DNA from: an uncultured Bacteroidales bacterium
Lineage (GTDB): Bacteria; Bacteroidota; Bacteroidia; Bacteroidales; P3
Direction: 5' to 3'
Length of the DNA stretch: 21,489 nucleotides
Assembly (NCBI GenBank): GCA_946540365.1
Contig: CAMNIH010000014.1
Location: 1-21,489 of the forward strand
Under the pieces are notes generated by a model, which worked only from the letters and a program-made list of their open reading frames with translations, was not told the DNA's origin and searched no databases. Each line of letters opens with the position of its first letter. Within the stretch, counting starts at the first letter, position 1. The position numbers and the translations under genes were made by a program. Positions 7,809 through 18,874 of this stretch are shown piece after piece.

Positions 7809-7829
7809 GACAGAGAGTTGTGTGTCAAG

Positions 7830-8588
7830 CTACCTTACCACAGCCACACGTCGGGCGGCGTAGGGGCCGACCTTGACGAGGTAGATACCGCTGGCTGGCA
7901 CATCGAGGCGGATCGGGGTGCCGCCGTAGCGCACGGCCAGCTGGCGACCCATGGCGTCGAAGAGCGACACCATCTGGCCATCGGCCCCCTCCACGACGAT
8001 GCGGCCATCCACGGCCGACACACGGACTCCGTCGGCTGCCGCGTCGGCGATGCCGACCCCATCTTCGGCGAATATGGCCATGACGGAGGTGTCCTGATCC
8101 ACGTCCATATAGCGGGGATTCTGTGTGCTGCCGTCGCTCCACCGCACGAAGCGGTAGCCCTGGTTGGGATTGGCCTGGATATAGGCCTGCATATCGATGC
8201 AGGCCGGCCTCTGGATGACGTCGACAGTGCCGTAGGCAAGATTGTTGGAACTGGCGGCAAAGGAATACTGCGACTCCTCGAAGATACTGTACCGCTGCCA
8301 TTCCGGGGCAGTCTGATAACTGCTCAGCCCCGAACACGGCACCACCACCGTAATGTCGCTGTTCACCTGGTCGTTATGATAGAAGAAGGCGGAGTGTTCC
8401 ACGGCGGGCGGCACCTGCGCCATCGAATAGATGAACCGCAGATTCGTACACTTCCGGAATGCGCTCGCGCCGATATTCTTCACATTCCGACCAATGACGA
8501 GGGTGACGATGCCGGCGGCACTGCGGCAGATTTCATCTGGAACAATCTTGACATTGTTTCCGATAATAAAATTGTGAGGTTGGGGCAT
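7830..8588 (-). CDS. C-terminal part of the BspA-like surface protein with T9SS sorting domain (frameshifted)
   Basis: This frame continues the BspA-like gene after a frameshift near 8570. Useful coding begins at about NFIIGNNVKIVPDEICRSAA. It carries one more leucine-rich unit (VTLVIGRNVKNIGASAF) and then a repeat domain ending GYRFVRWSDGSTQNPRYMDV. The C-terminus is a T9SS type A sorting domain: VSLFDAMGRQLAV and PASGIYLVKVGPYAARRVAV. Such tails direct secretion through the type IX system and attachment to the cell surface. The apparent Met at 8588 lies within the overlap and is probably not a true start, so this half would be made only if the frameshift is absent, corrected or bypassed. 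The stop is TAG at 7830. Confidence 0.8.
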   Translation of the reverse strand: MPQPHNFIIGNNVKIVPDEICRSAAGIVTLVIGRNVKNIGASAFRKCTNLRFIYSMAQVPPAVEHSAFFYHNDQVNSDITVVVPCSGLSSYQTAPEWQRYSIFEESQYSFAASSNNLAYGTVDVIQRPACIDMQAYIQANPNQGYRFVRWSDGSTQNPRYMDVDQDTSVMAIFAEDGVGIADAAADGVRVSAVDGRIVVEGADGQMVSLFDAMGRQLAVRYGGTPIRLDVPASGIYLVKVGPYAARRVAVVR

Positions 8589-10189
8589 CCGGACACCAGG
8601 TATCGGGCTTTCGTGCAGCTATCGGCGTTGAACTCGAGCATGGCAAGGCCTGTACAATCGGAAAAAGCGCCTTGGCCTATACTGCCCACATTGGCTGAGA
8701 TGGTGACGGTGGTGATACCGGAACACCCCCTGAAGGCATCGGGCCCGATGGAGACCACGCTGTTGGGAATGGTGATCGACGTGAGGCCCGAACAGTCCTT
8801 AAAGGCTCCGCCACCAATGGTAGTCACCCCTTCTGAGATGGTGAGTGAAGTGAGGCCACTGCATCCGATAAAGGCATCGTATCCAACCTCGCTGACGGTA
8901 CTTGGAATGTAGACAGAGTTGAGTTCTGTACATCCAGCAAAAGCGTAGTCGCTTATGGTGGTCACATCATCGGGGATTACCAGATCGACGATCTCCTCGC
9001 CTCCGATGGTCAAACGGTGCGAACACCACGTCGGATTGGATGTACTCGTGAATATGAAATCTATCTGACACCATTCGGACAAAGTGCCCATGTAAACAGT
9101 CATCTGTAGATCGTTGCAATCCTGGAATGCAGCCCCACCGATGTAAGTAACCGCTCTGGGAATTGTAATGTCATGGAGACCGCTCCTCCAAAAAGCGCCT
9201 TCTTCTATAGCGGTCACACTCTCTGGTATGGTGAAGTGAACAAGTTTGGTGCAATCTAAAAAGGTAAATGCCCGAATGGTTGTCATACTGTTTGGCAACA
9301 CAGCATGGTTGAGGGTTCTGCATTCAGAGAAAACGGCCGTACCCATAGAAACCACACTGTTGGGAACAATAATAGAATCGAGTCCACACGACTGAAACGC
9401 CCATTCACCGATATGGGTCACACTGTTGGGAATGACAATGGAAGTGAGGCTGGCGCATCCCAAAAAAAGAGACTTGCTTATAGATGTAATACTGTTGGGG
9501 AGCGTGACCGAAGCGAGCCTTGTGCAACCGGCAAATGCCCAGGAGCCAATGGACGTCACGCTGTTGGGAAGCGTGAGCGAGGTGAGGCGAGTGCAATCCA
9601 TGAACGATGAGTCACCTATGGTGGTCAAACTGTCGGAGAAATGGACAGATTGGAGGTCGAAGAAACCATAGAAAGCGTAGTCGCCAATGGCACTCACACC
9701 GGCCGGTATGACAAGGTCGGTAACCGCCGTACCCTCAAACCACACGGTATGCGTTACCGAGATCGGATTGGCTCCTTCATTGTCAAAAACAATCTGACAC
9801 CAGTCCTCCACCGAACCCTCATAATAGGTCTTTGTCAAATTATTACAATTCCGGAATGCATTTTCGCCGAAATGGGTCACTGTGGCCGGAATGGTGATGG
9901 AAAACAGGCTGTCGCAATTGAAAAAAGCCTTGTAGCCGATGGCGGTCACCTCATACTTCTGGCCGCCGTAATCGACACTGTCGGGTATCACCACGTCGCC
10001 AATCAGCGTGTCATAACTGGGAAAGTAAAAATTGTCCGTTTTGAATGTCACCGTGGCACTGCCGTTCACCAGATTGTAGTACAACTTGTGTCCGCTGGGC
10101 GACACCGCAGAGAAATCATAGGCAATAGCCGACGGGGAGACCGCCATTGCACCGGCCAAGAAGGCAAGGAATAAGAATTTGTGTTTCAT
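8480..10189 (-). CDS. BspA-like leucine-rich repeat surface protein, N-terminal part (frameshifted)
   Basis: The start at 10189 gives a signal peptide, MKHKFLFLAFLAGAMAVSPS, with likely cleavage after AIA near residue 25. The rest is a string of LRR_5/BspA-type repeats of about 23 residues, such as LTSLTLPNSVTSIGSWAFAG and ASVTLPNSITSISKSLFLGC, with two EWCQI-containing inserts (EDWCQI, SEWCQI). Such proteins mediate surface adhesion in Bacteroidetes and oral bacteria. The frame is lost after SGCPNLT near 8570 and ends at 8480. One missing base (ACAATTTT instead of ACAAATTTT) would rejoin it to the downstream frame, giving a 786-residue protein. The gene is AT-richer than its neighbours, which suggests a different history. 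The open frame upstream to 10321 runs through a repeat array and lies upstream of the promoter. Confidence 0.85.
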   Translation of the reverse strand: MKHKFLFLAFLAGAMAVSPSAIAYDFSAVSPSGHKLYYNLVNGSATVTFKTDNFYFPSYDTLIGDVVIPDSVDYGGQKYEVTAIGYKAFFNCDSLFSITIPATVTHFGENAFRNCNNLTKTYYEGSVEDWCQIVFDNEGANPISVTHTVWFEGTAVTDLVIPAGVSAIGDYAFYGFFDLQSVHFSDSLTTIGDSSFMDCTRLTSLTLPNSVTSIGSWAFAGCTRLASVTLPNSITSISKSLFLGCASLTSIVIPNSVTHIGEWAFQSCGLDSIIVPNSVVSMGTAVFSECRTLNHAVLPNSMTTIRAFTFLDCTKLVHFTIPESVTAIEEGAFWRSGLHDITIPRAVTYIGGAAFQDCNDLQMTVYMGTLSEWCQIDFIFTSTSNPTWCSHRLTIGGEEIVDLVIPDDVTTISDYAFAGCTELNSVYIPSTVSEVGYDAFIGCSGLTSLTISEGVTTIGGGAFKDCSGLTSITIPNSVVSIGPDAFRGCSGITTVTISANVGSIGQGAFSDCTGLAMLEFNADSCTKARYLVSGCPNLTILLSETMSRLFQMKSAAVPPASSPSSLVGM

Positions 10190-10233
10190 AATATTGCTGT
10201 TTTGGGGGTTAATATTCCAATGGTTTTTCGGTG

Positions 10234-10266
10234 CAAATATACGAAAAAAAAAAATTATTCTGCAAA
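10234..10266 (-). promoter_or_regulatory. Promoter of the BspA-like gene
   Basis: On the minus strand TTTG (10263-10266) is followed by a 21-bp spacer rich in T and then TATATTTG (10234-10241), a TAnnTTTG match. The box lies 44 nt before the ATG at 10189. Confidence 0.7.
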
Positions 10267-10302
10267 AAAAAATTTTCAAACCGGGTGCGCAGGCGCGGGA
10301 CC

Positions 10303-10448
10303 GCAGGCGTCCCGCCTGCATGACGGGTACGCAGGCGTCCCGCCTGCATGACGGGTGCGCAGGCGTCCCGCCTGCATGCAGCCGAGACGGCTGCGCTCCC
10401 AGTTGCAGCCGGGACGGCTGCGCTCCCAGATGCAGGCGGGACGCCTGC
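10303..10448. repeat. Array of six short palindromic repeats that switches orientation
   Basis: Three units of GCAGGCGTCCCGCCTGC start at 10303, 10331 and 10359 (period 28, spacer ATGACGGGTAC or GTGC). Three more of the inverted form GCAGSCGRGACGSCTGC start at 10378, 10405 and 10432 (period 27, spacer GCTCCCAGWT). A degenerate unit precedes the array near 10288. Each core folds into a 7-bp hairpin. The array fills the gap between the PagL-like stop and the BspA-like promoter, and its last unit resembles the final codons of the PagL-like gene. Spacers are far too short and uniform for CRISPR. Confidence 0.85.
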
Positions 10449-10456
10449 GCTCCCGG

Positions 10457-14293
<3,837 letters not shown>

Positions 14294-14299
14294 TTTATC

Positions 14300-14887
14300 T
14301 TAATAGTCAATCATCGGGAACAGCTTGCGCAACTCGATCAGCTGGGGATTCTGTTGCAGCATGGCGTTGTACTTGTCGTTGGGCGAATAGACCACCTCCT
14401 CCTTCTCGAGGAAGCGCGGGTTCACCTTGCAGTCCAGCATGGGCATGCCGGTCTTCGTGCGGAGGGCCTCCATGACGTCGATGCGGTGGGGCTTGAACTC
14501 GTCGGCGAACCAGGTGGTCTGGGCGTCGATGGTGATCATGCCGGGGTGGTCGCCCTGATGCACGAGGGCGCCGGCCATGAGGTCGGCGAGGCCCAGCTCC
14601 AAGGCCACCTCGTCCCAGTAGCGCTTCAGGTCCTCGTCGGTCAGGGGCTTGACCTCGGCCTGCAGCCGGTGGTGCGGCACGGCGGGCGGGGCGTTCTTGA
14701 TGGCGGCGATGGAGATGCCGCCCATGAGGCCCGGCGCACGCGTGACGGTGGCAGCGGGCTGCACAGGGGCAGCGGGGTTCGCGGGAGCGCCGGATGCAAC
14801 GGAAACTCCAGAATCTCCGGTCTTTGCGGAATCACCGGGGACACCGGGGGCGCTGGGGGCCGGCGCCGCCGGCTTGCCCCCTTCCAC
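14300..14887 (-). CDS. dnaX: C-terminal (tau) part of DnaX, separated by an in-frame stop
   Basis: This frame is the same as that of the upstream dnaX part; only the TAG at 14924-14926 separates them, and the frame is open from 14923. It encodes a Pro/Ala-rich linker and then a domain of about 120 residues (LTDEDLKRYWDEVALELGLA to the end) finishing in YSPNDKYNAMLQQNPQLIEL and LRKLFPMIDY. This matches the usual end of Bacteroidetes DnaX, the tau-specific part that contacts polymerase and helicase in better-studied systems. Independent translation could use the GTG at 14887 or a nearby ATG in another frame, but neither has a visible ribosome binding site. It may be a truncated remnant, a readthrough product or a sequencing artefact. 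Confidence 0.75.
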   Translation of the reverse strand: MEGGKPAAPAPSAPGVPGDSAKTGDSGVSVASGAPANPAAPVQPAATVTRAPGLMGGISIAAIKNAPPAVPHHRLQAEVKPLTDEDLKRYWDEVALELGLADLMAGALVHQGDHPGMITIDAQTTWFADEFKPHRIDVMEALRTKTGMPMLDCKVNPRFLEKEEVVYSPNDKYNAMLQQNPQLIELRKLFPMIDY

Positions 14888-14923
14888 TGCATCCGTGCCT
14901 GTCCGCTCCGGACGTCTTGCTAT

Positions 14924-16021
14924 CTATTGCACACCGCTCGAGGCCAGCTTCATCAGGCACACCTCGACGAAGAGGCGCTTGTTGTTGGCGTCGCGGAAAC
15001 GGTACTCGTAGTCGGAGGCTGTGTTGAGGTAGCCCAGCAGCAGCGGCAGGCCGCACTGGCGGGCCTGTTCGCCGTAGCGTGTACGCAGCCGCTCGCCCCC
15101 CTCGACCAGCGAGAGGGTCTGCGGGTCGAGGCTGACCATGAGGTTGCGCAGGTGCTCGCAGAGGCCGGTCATAAAATGCTGGCCGCCAAAGCCGCGCGTG
15201 AGGACATCCTGGTAGAGCAGCAGCGAGCCGCCGATGTCGCCGGCACGCAGCATGTCGACCAGCCGGAAGTAATAGTCGGCGTCGAGCACGTTGAGGTTCT
15301 CCAGGCAGCCCTGGTAGGTGAGGTTGCCCTGGGTGAAGTTGACCAGCTGGTCGAAGGTGGAGAGCGCGTCGCGCATGCCGCCCTCGGCCTTGGTGGCGAT
15401 CAGCTCCAGCGCCTCGGGTTCGTAGCGCACCCCCTCCCGGCCGGCCACGTACTCGAGGTGATGCACGATGTCGGGCACCTCGATGCGCTTGAAATCGAAC
15501 ACCTGGCAACGGCTCAGGATGGTGGGGATCACCTTGTTCTTCTCGGTCGTGGCGAGGATGAACTTGGCGTAGGCCGGCGGCTCCTCGAGGGTTTTCAGGA
15601 AGGCGTTGAAGGCCCCGGACGAGAGCATGTGGACCTCGTCGATGATGTAGACCTTGTAGCGGCCCGTCTGCGGCGGGATGTAGACCTGCTGGGTCAGCTC
15701 GCGGATGTTGTCGACGCCGTTGTTGCTGGCCGCGTCGAGCTCGAAGATATTCATCGAGGCGCCCTCGTTGAACGAGCGGCAGCTCTCGCATTCGTTGCAG
15801 GCCTCGCCCTCGGGGGTGCGGTGCTCGCAGTTGATCGTCTTGGCCAGGATGCGCGCGCAGGTCGTCTTGCCCACCCCGCGGCTGCCGCAGAAGAGGAATG
15901 CCTGCGGCAACTGGCCGGTCTGAATGGCGTTCTTCAGCGTCCGCGTGATGTGCTCCTGGCCCACCACGCTGGCAAACGTCGAGGGACGATACTTCCTTGC
16001 CGAAACTACATAATTATCCAT
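14924..16021 (-). CDS. dnaX: DNA polymerase III subunit gamma/tau, clamp-loader ATPase part
   Basis: Clamp-loader motor that places the sliding clamp on DNA. The 365 residues cover the AAA+ domains: MDNYVVSARKYRPSTFASVV, Walker A GSRGVGKT (46-53), zinc Cys65, 75, 78 and 81, Walker B IIDEVH (Asp128-His131), and TILSRCQVF with the SRC arginine finger, then the oligomerisation domain. It ends at TAG 14924 after SSGVQ, so the product resembles the gamma form. Reading past the stop would give a 573-codon DnaX, a normal family length. I chose the ATG at 16021; an upstream TTG at 16036 is less likely. First gene of the dnaX-dapF-ligA-PagL-like operon. Confidence 0.95.
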   Translation of the reverse strand: MDNYVVSARKYRPSTFASVVGQEHITRTLKNAIQTGQLPQAFLFCGSRGVGKTTCARILAKTINCEHRTPEGEACNECESCRSFNEGASMNIFELDAASNNGVDNIRELTQQVYIPPQTGRYKVYIIDEVHMLSSGAFNAFLKTLEEPPAYAKFILATTEKNKVIPTILSRCQVFDFKRIEVPDIVHHLEYVAGREGVRYEPEALELIATKAEGGMRDALSTFDQLVNFTQGNLTYQGCLENLNVLDADYYFRLVDMLRAGDIGGSLLLYQDVLTRGFGGQHFMTGLCEHLRNLMVSLDPQTLSLVEGGERLRTRYGEQARQCGLPLLLGYLNTASDYEYRFRDANNKRLFVEVCLMKLASSGVQ

Positions 16022-16072
16022 ATTTCTGATTGTCAAATATTAATAAACTTCACCCTCACCGAATTCCATGTG

Positions 16073-16107
16073 CAAATATACAAAAAAATCCGACATGGCG
16101 ACACAAA
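16073..16107 (-). promoter_or_regulatory. dnaX operon promoter
   Basis: The minus strand reads TATATTTG (16073-16080), a TAnnTTTG match, with a TTTG at 16104-16107 across a 23-bp spacer, somewhat longer than ideal. It lies 51 nt before the dnaX ATG at 16021. Confidence 0.6.
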
Positions 16108-16147
16108 ATTTCGATTCCCCCCAACCAGTCCCCCGGCCTACCCTGAC

Positions 16148-16251
16148 TCTACCATTTCTTCAGTCGTTCTTCAGTCGTTCTTCAGTCGTTCTTCAGTGAT
16201 CACTGAAGAACGACTGAAGAACGACTGAAGAACGACTGAAGAAAAGGTAGA
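16148..16251. repeat. 104-bp near-perfect palindrome built from 11-bp repeats
   Basis: Two 52-bp arms meet without a loop at the centre GTGA|TCAC (16199/16200), with a single mismatch near the outer ends (ACCATTTC against GAAAAGGT). Each arm holds three tandem copies of an 11-mer (CAGTCGTTCTT on the left, its complement on the right) plus a partial copy. It lies in the 411-nt region between the divergent dnaX and mce genes, upstream of both promoters, so it is not a terminator for either. Both strands could extrude long hairpins. Apart from the promoters and AT-rich leaders I see nothing else in this intergenic region. Confidence 0.97.
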
Positions 16252-16347
16252 CCTGATACCGTGTCAACCCTGCCCCAGGGAGAGGGCATCGGGCGCCACA
16301 AATCGCAAAAAAATGGCCGGAAGAGCCGCCATATTCGATTTTTTTTG

Positions 16348-16355
16348 TATATTTG
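16348..16355 (+). promoter_or_regulatory. Likely promoter of the methylmalonyl-CoA operon
   Basis: TATATTTG matches TAnnTTTG and is followed by GCACTTTC, very like the gcvH promoter context (TATTTTTGCACTCTC). No convincing -33 box is present. The leader of about 77 nt to the mce ATG is AT-rich and too short for a cobalamin riboswitch. Confidence 0.6.
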
Positions 16356-16432
16356 CACTTTCAAAGTATTGTGCCGACAAGCACAACACATTGTGAAACA
16401 AACGAAAAGATAATATATAAAACATAAAAACA

Positions 16433-16840
16433 ATGACACCTTCACACATTGAACACATCGGTATCGCTGTGACCAACCTCGAGGAAGCCATCCGCTACTG
16501 GGAGGACGTCATGGGTCTGAAATGCTACGCCATCGAGGAGGTCAAGGACCAAAAGGTCAAGACGGCCTTCTTCCGCTGCGGCGACGTCAAAATCGAATTG
16601 TTGGAGCCCACGTGCCCCGAGAGCACCATCGCCGCCTTCATCGAGAAGAACGGCGGCAAGGGCGGCATGCACCACATCGCCTTCGCGATGGAGGACACCG
16701 ACACCGCCCTCGGCGAGGCCAAGGCCAAGGGGGTGCGCCTGATCGACGAGAAGGCCCGTCCGGGCGCCGAGCACCTCAAAATCGGCTTCCTGCATCCCAA
16801 GTCGACCCTCGGCGTGCTGACCGAATTCTGCTGCAAATAA
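16433..16840 (+). CDS. mce: Methylmalonyl-CoA epimerase
   Basis: Vicinal-oxygen-chelate metalloenzyme interconverting (R)- and (S)-methylmalonyl-CoA, linking the B12-dependent mutase with the decarboxylase. The 135 residues show two beta-alpha-beta modules: [20 protein letters not shown] (metal ligand His8), [18 protein letters not shown], the [12 protein letters not shown] signature (His80/81) and the final metal ligand in LTEFC (Glu131). This is a complete, typical family member. First gene of the plus-strand operon; mmdA follows after 34 nt. Confidence 0.95.
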   Translation: MTPSHIEHIGIAVTNLEEAIRYWEDVMGLKCYAIEEVKDQKVKTAFFRCGDVKIELLEPTCPESTIAAFIEKNGGKGGMHHIAFAMEDTDTALGEAKAKGVRLIDEKARPGAEHLKIGFLHPKSTLGVLTEFCCK

Positions 16841-16874
16841 AATCCACCACCCACCAATAAAAACAGTAAACGTT

Positions 16875-18434
16875 ATGGCTTTTGAACAAAAGATAAAGGA
16901 ACTGCTCGACAAGCGTGCCGAAGCCAAAGTCGGCGGAGGCCAGAAAGGCATCGACAAGCAACATGCCCAGGGTAAACTGACCGCCCGCGAGCGCATCGCC
17001 CTGTTGCTTGACGAGGGTTCGTTCGAGGAATTCGATATGTTTGTCACCCACCGCTGCACGAACTTCGACATGCAGAAGAAGTCGTACCTGGGCGACGGCG
17101 TGGTGACGGGCTACGGCACCATCGGCGGCCGCATGGTGTACGTGTTTGCACAGGACTTCACGGTGTTCGGCGGCTCGCTGAGCGAGACGATGGCCCTGAA
17201 GATCTGCAAGGTGATGGACCAGGCCATGAAGGTCGGCGCCCCGGTGATCGGCCTGAACGACTCGGGCGGCGCCCGCATCCAGGAGGGCATCAACGCCCTG
17301 GCCGGCTTCGCCGAGATCTTCGAGCGCAACATCCTGGCCAGCGGTGTGGTGCCGCAGATCAGCGCCATCTTCGGCCCCTGCGCCGGCGGCTCGGTCTACA
17401 GCCCCGCGCTGACCGACTTCATCCTGATGAGCAAGGAGAACAGCTATATGTTCCTCACCGGCCCGAAGGTGGTCAAGACCGTCACGGGCGAGGACGTCAC
17501 CGTCGACAAGCTGGGCGGCGCCATGGTGCATGCCACCAAGAGTGGTGTGGCCCACTTCGTGGGCGAGACCGAGGAGGCCACCCTGCAGCTGATCCGCGAC
17601 CTGGTGAGCTACATCCCGAGCAACAACTTCGAGGAGGCTCCCTACGTGCCCACCGAGGATCCGATCGACCGACTGGAGGACTCGCTGAACAGCATCATCC
17701 CCGAGAACCCCAACGAGGCCTACGACGTGAAGGAGGTCATCGCCGCCATCGTCGACGAGGGCCGCTTCCTCGAGGTCCACGAGAACTTCGCCAAGAACCT
17801 GGTGGTCGGCTTTGCCCGCATGGGCGGCATGAGCGTCGGCATCGTGGCCAACCAGCCCAAGGCCATGGCCGGCGTGCTGGACTGCAACGCCTCGCGCAAG
17901 GGAGCGCGCTTCGTGCGCTTCTGCGACGCCTTCAACATACCGCTGGTGACGCTGGTCGACGTGCCCGGCTTCCTGCCCGGCACCGGCCAGGAGTACAACG
18001 GCGTGATCGCCCACGGCGCCAAGATGCTCTTCGCCTACGGCGAGGCCACGGTGCCCAAGGTGACCGTCACCCTGCGCAAGAGCTACGGCGGCGCCCACAT
18101 CGTGATGAGCTGCAAGCAGCTGCGGAGCGACATCAACTACGCCTGGCCCACGGCCCAGATCGCCGTCATGGGTGCCAGCGGCGCCACCGAGGTGCTGCAC
18201 GGCCGCGCCCTGAAGGAGATCACCGACCCCGAAGAAAAGGCCAAGTTCATCGCCGAGAAGGAGAAGGAGTACAACGACCTGTTCGCCAACCCCTACAACG
18301 CCGCCAAGTACGGCTATATCGACGACGTCATCGAGCCGCGCAACACGCGCTTCCGCGTCATCCGCGCCCTGCAGGCCCTGCAGACCAAGAAGGACTCGCT
18401 CCCGATGAAGAAGCACTGCAACCTGCCGCTCTGA
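16875..18434 (+). CDS. mmdA: Methylmalonyl-CoA decarboxylase carboxyltransferase (alpha) subunit
   Basis: Biotin-dependent carboxyltransferase of the PccB/MmdA family. It takes the carboxyl group from (S)-methylmalonyl-CoA to the biotin of the carrier protein, releasing propionyl-CoA. The 519 residues show both crotonase-like halves: [13 protein letters not shown] (127-139) and [12 protein letters not shown] (167-178) in the first; [20 protein letters not shown] and [16 protein letters not shown] in the second. The sequence alone does not separate it from propionyl-CoA carboxylase beta, but the co-located OadG-, biotin carrier- and OadB-like genes, with no biotin carboxylase in between, support a sodium-pumping decarboxylase. 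Confidence 0.93.
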   Translation: MAFEQKIKELLDKRAEAKVGGGQKGIDKQHAQGKLTARERIALLLDEGSFEEFDMFVTHRCTNFDMQKKSYLGDGVVTGYGTIGGRMVYVFAQDFTVFGGSLSETMALKICKVMDQAMKVGAPVIGLNDSGGARIQEGINALAGFAEIFERNILASGVVPQISAIFGPCAGGSVYSPALTDFILMSKENSYMFLTGPKVVKTVTGEDVTVDKLGGAMVHATKSGVAHFVGETEEATLQLIRDLVSYIPSNNFEEAPYVPTEDPIDRLEDSLNSIIPENPNEAYDVKEVIAAIVDEGRFLEVHENFAKNLVVGFARMGGMSVGIVANQPKAMAGVLDCNASRKGARFVRFCDAFNIPLVTLVDVPGFLPGTGQEYNGVIAHGAKMLFAYGEATVPKVTVTLRKSYGGAHIVMSCKQLRSDINYAWPTAQIAVMGASGATEVLHGRALKEITDPEEKAKFIAEKEKEYNDLFANPYNAAKYGYIDDVIEPRNTRFRVIRALQALQTKKDSLPMKKHCNLPL

Positions 18435-18489
18435 CCTGAACAACAAACAATTCATTTTATTAACCAATATTTTAAACATCAAAACAACA

Positions 18490-18786
18490 ATGAAGAAAGT
18501 TCTGTTTACCGCTGCCGCCGCTCTGGTGATGTTCGCCATGACCGCCTGCAACAACAACAAGGCCGCCGAGGCCGCCGAGGACACCACCTGCGCCGCCACC
18601 GAGCAGTGCGAGCACAAGTGCAACAAGGCCGAGGGCGACACCACCATGTGCTGCAAAGCCGAAGGCATGGCCATGGACAGCACCAAGGCCTGCTGCAAGG
18701 AAGGCCAGGAAGGCTGCAAGAAGGCCGAAGGCGAGAAGTGCTGCAAGGCTGAAGGCAAAGAGTGCCACAAAGAGGCTGCCAAGTAA
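18490..18786 (+). CDS. Small Cys-rich lipoprotein
   Basis: 98 residues. The start MKKVLFTAAAALVMFAMTAC is a lipoprotein signal with the lipid-bearing Cys20. The mature part is hydrophilic with 11 further Cys (34, 40, 44, 54, 55, 68, 69, 76, 84, 85, 92), four His/Met-flanked sites and repeated CCKAEG-like words. Such a layout suggests metal binding or redox buffering at the membrane surface, but that is inference; I do not recognise a named family. It sits inside the decarboxylase operon, 55 nt after mmdA, with a strong palindrome after it. The codon use is consistent with its neighbours, so it is unlikely to be a spurious frame. Confidence 0.85.
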   Translation: MKKVLFTAAAALVMFAMTACNNNKAAEAAEDTTCAATEQCEHKCNKAEGDTTMCCKAEGMAMDSTKACCKEGQEGCKKAEGEKCCKAEGKECHKEAAK

Positions 18787-18804
18787 GCACTTGGACGTGA
18801 ACGG

Positions 18805-18834
18805 ATCCGGCGCGTCAGCGCTGACGCGCCGGAT
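18805..18834. repeat. 30-bp perfect GC-rich palindrome in the operon
   Basis: ATCCGGCGCGTCAGC is directly followed by its reverse complement GCTGACGCGCCGGAT. In RNA it would form a very stable hairpin 19 nt after the lipoprotein stop and 40 nt before the OadG start. The following TTTCAAACAACG is not a good T-tract, so it may act as a partial terminator or a processing/stability element that sets the ratio of upstream to downstream products. Confidence 0.85.
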
Positions 18835-18874
18835 TTCAAACAACGTTTTGATGTTAAAACAAAGAGATTGTTAG

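Noticed and set aside
5321..7876. Long plus-strand frame over the PPDK-like gene, and a minus-strand frame at 5001-6755
   Set aside because: Arg/Pro/His- or Val/Asp/Gly-rich translations without domains; they are GC-skewed shadows of the PPDK-like gene.
10303..10448. CRISPR array
   Set aside because: Units are palindromic with near-identical 10-11 bp spacers and an orientation switch; no cas genes.
14924..14926. TAG reassigned to a sense codon
   Set aside because: ligA and the BspA-like gene end naturally at TAG, so TAG functions as a stop here.
14880..14960. Programmed slippery-site frameshift in dnaX
   Set aside because: Both parts share one frame, and no A-rich or T-rich slippery run lies near the stop.
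16148..16251. Intrinsic terminator or insertion-sequence end
   Set aside because: It lies between divergent genes, no T-tract follows, and no transposase or target duplication is visible.
16356..16432. Cobalamin riboswitch before the methylmalonyl-CoA operon
   Set aside because: The leader of about 77 nt is too short and has no B12-box-like sequence.
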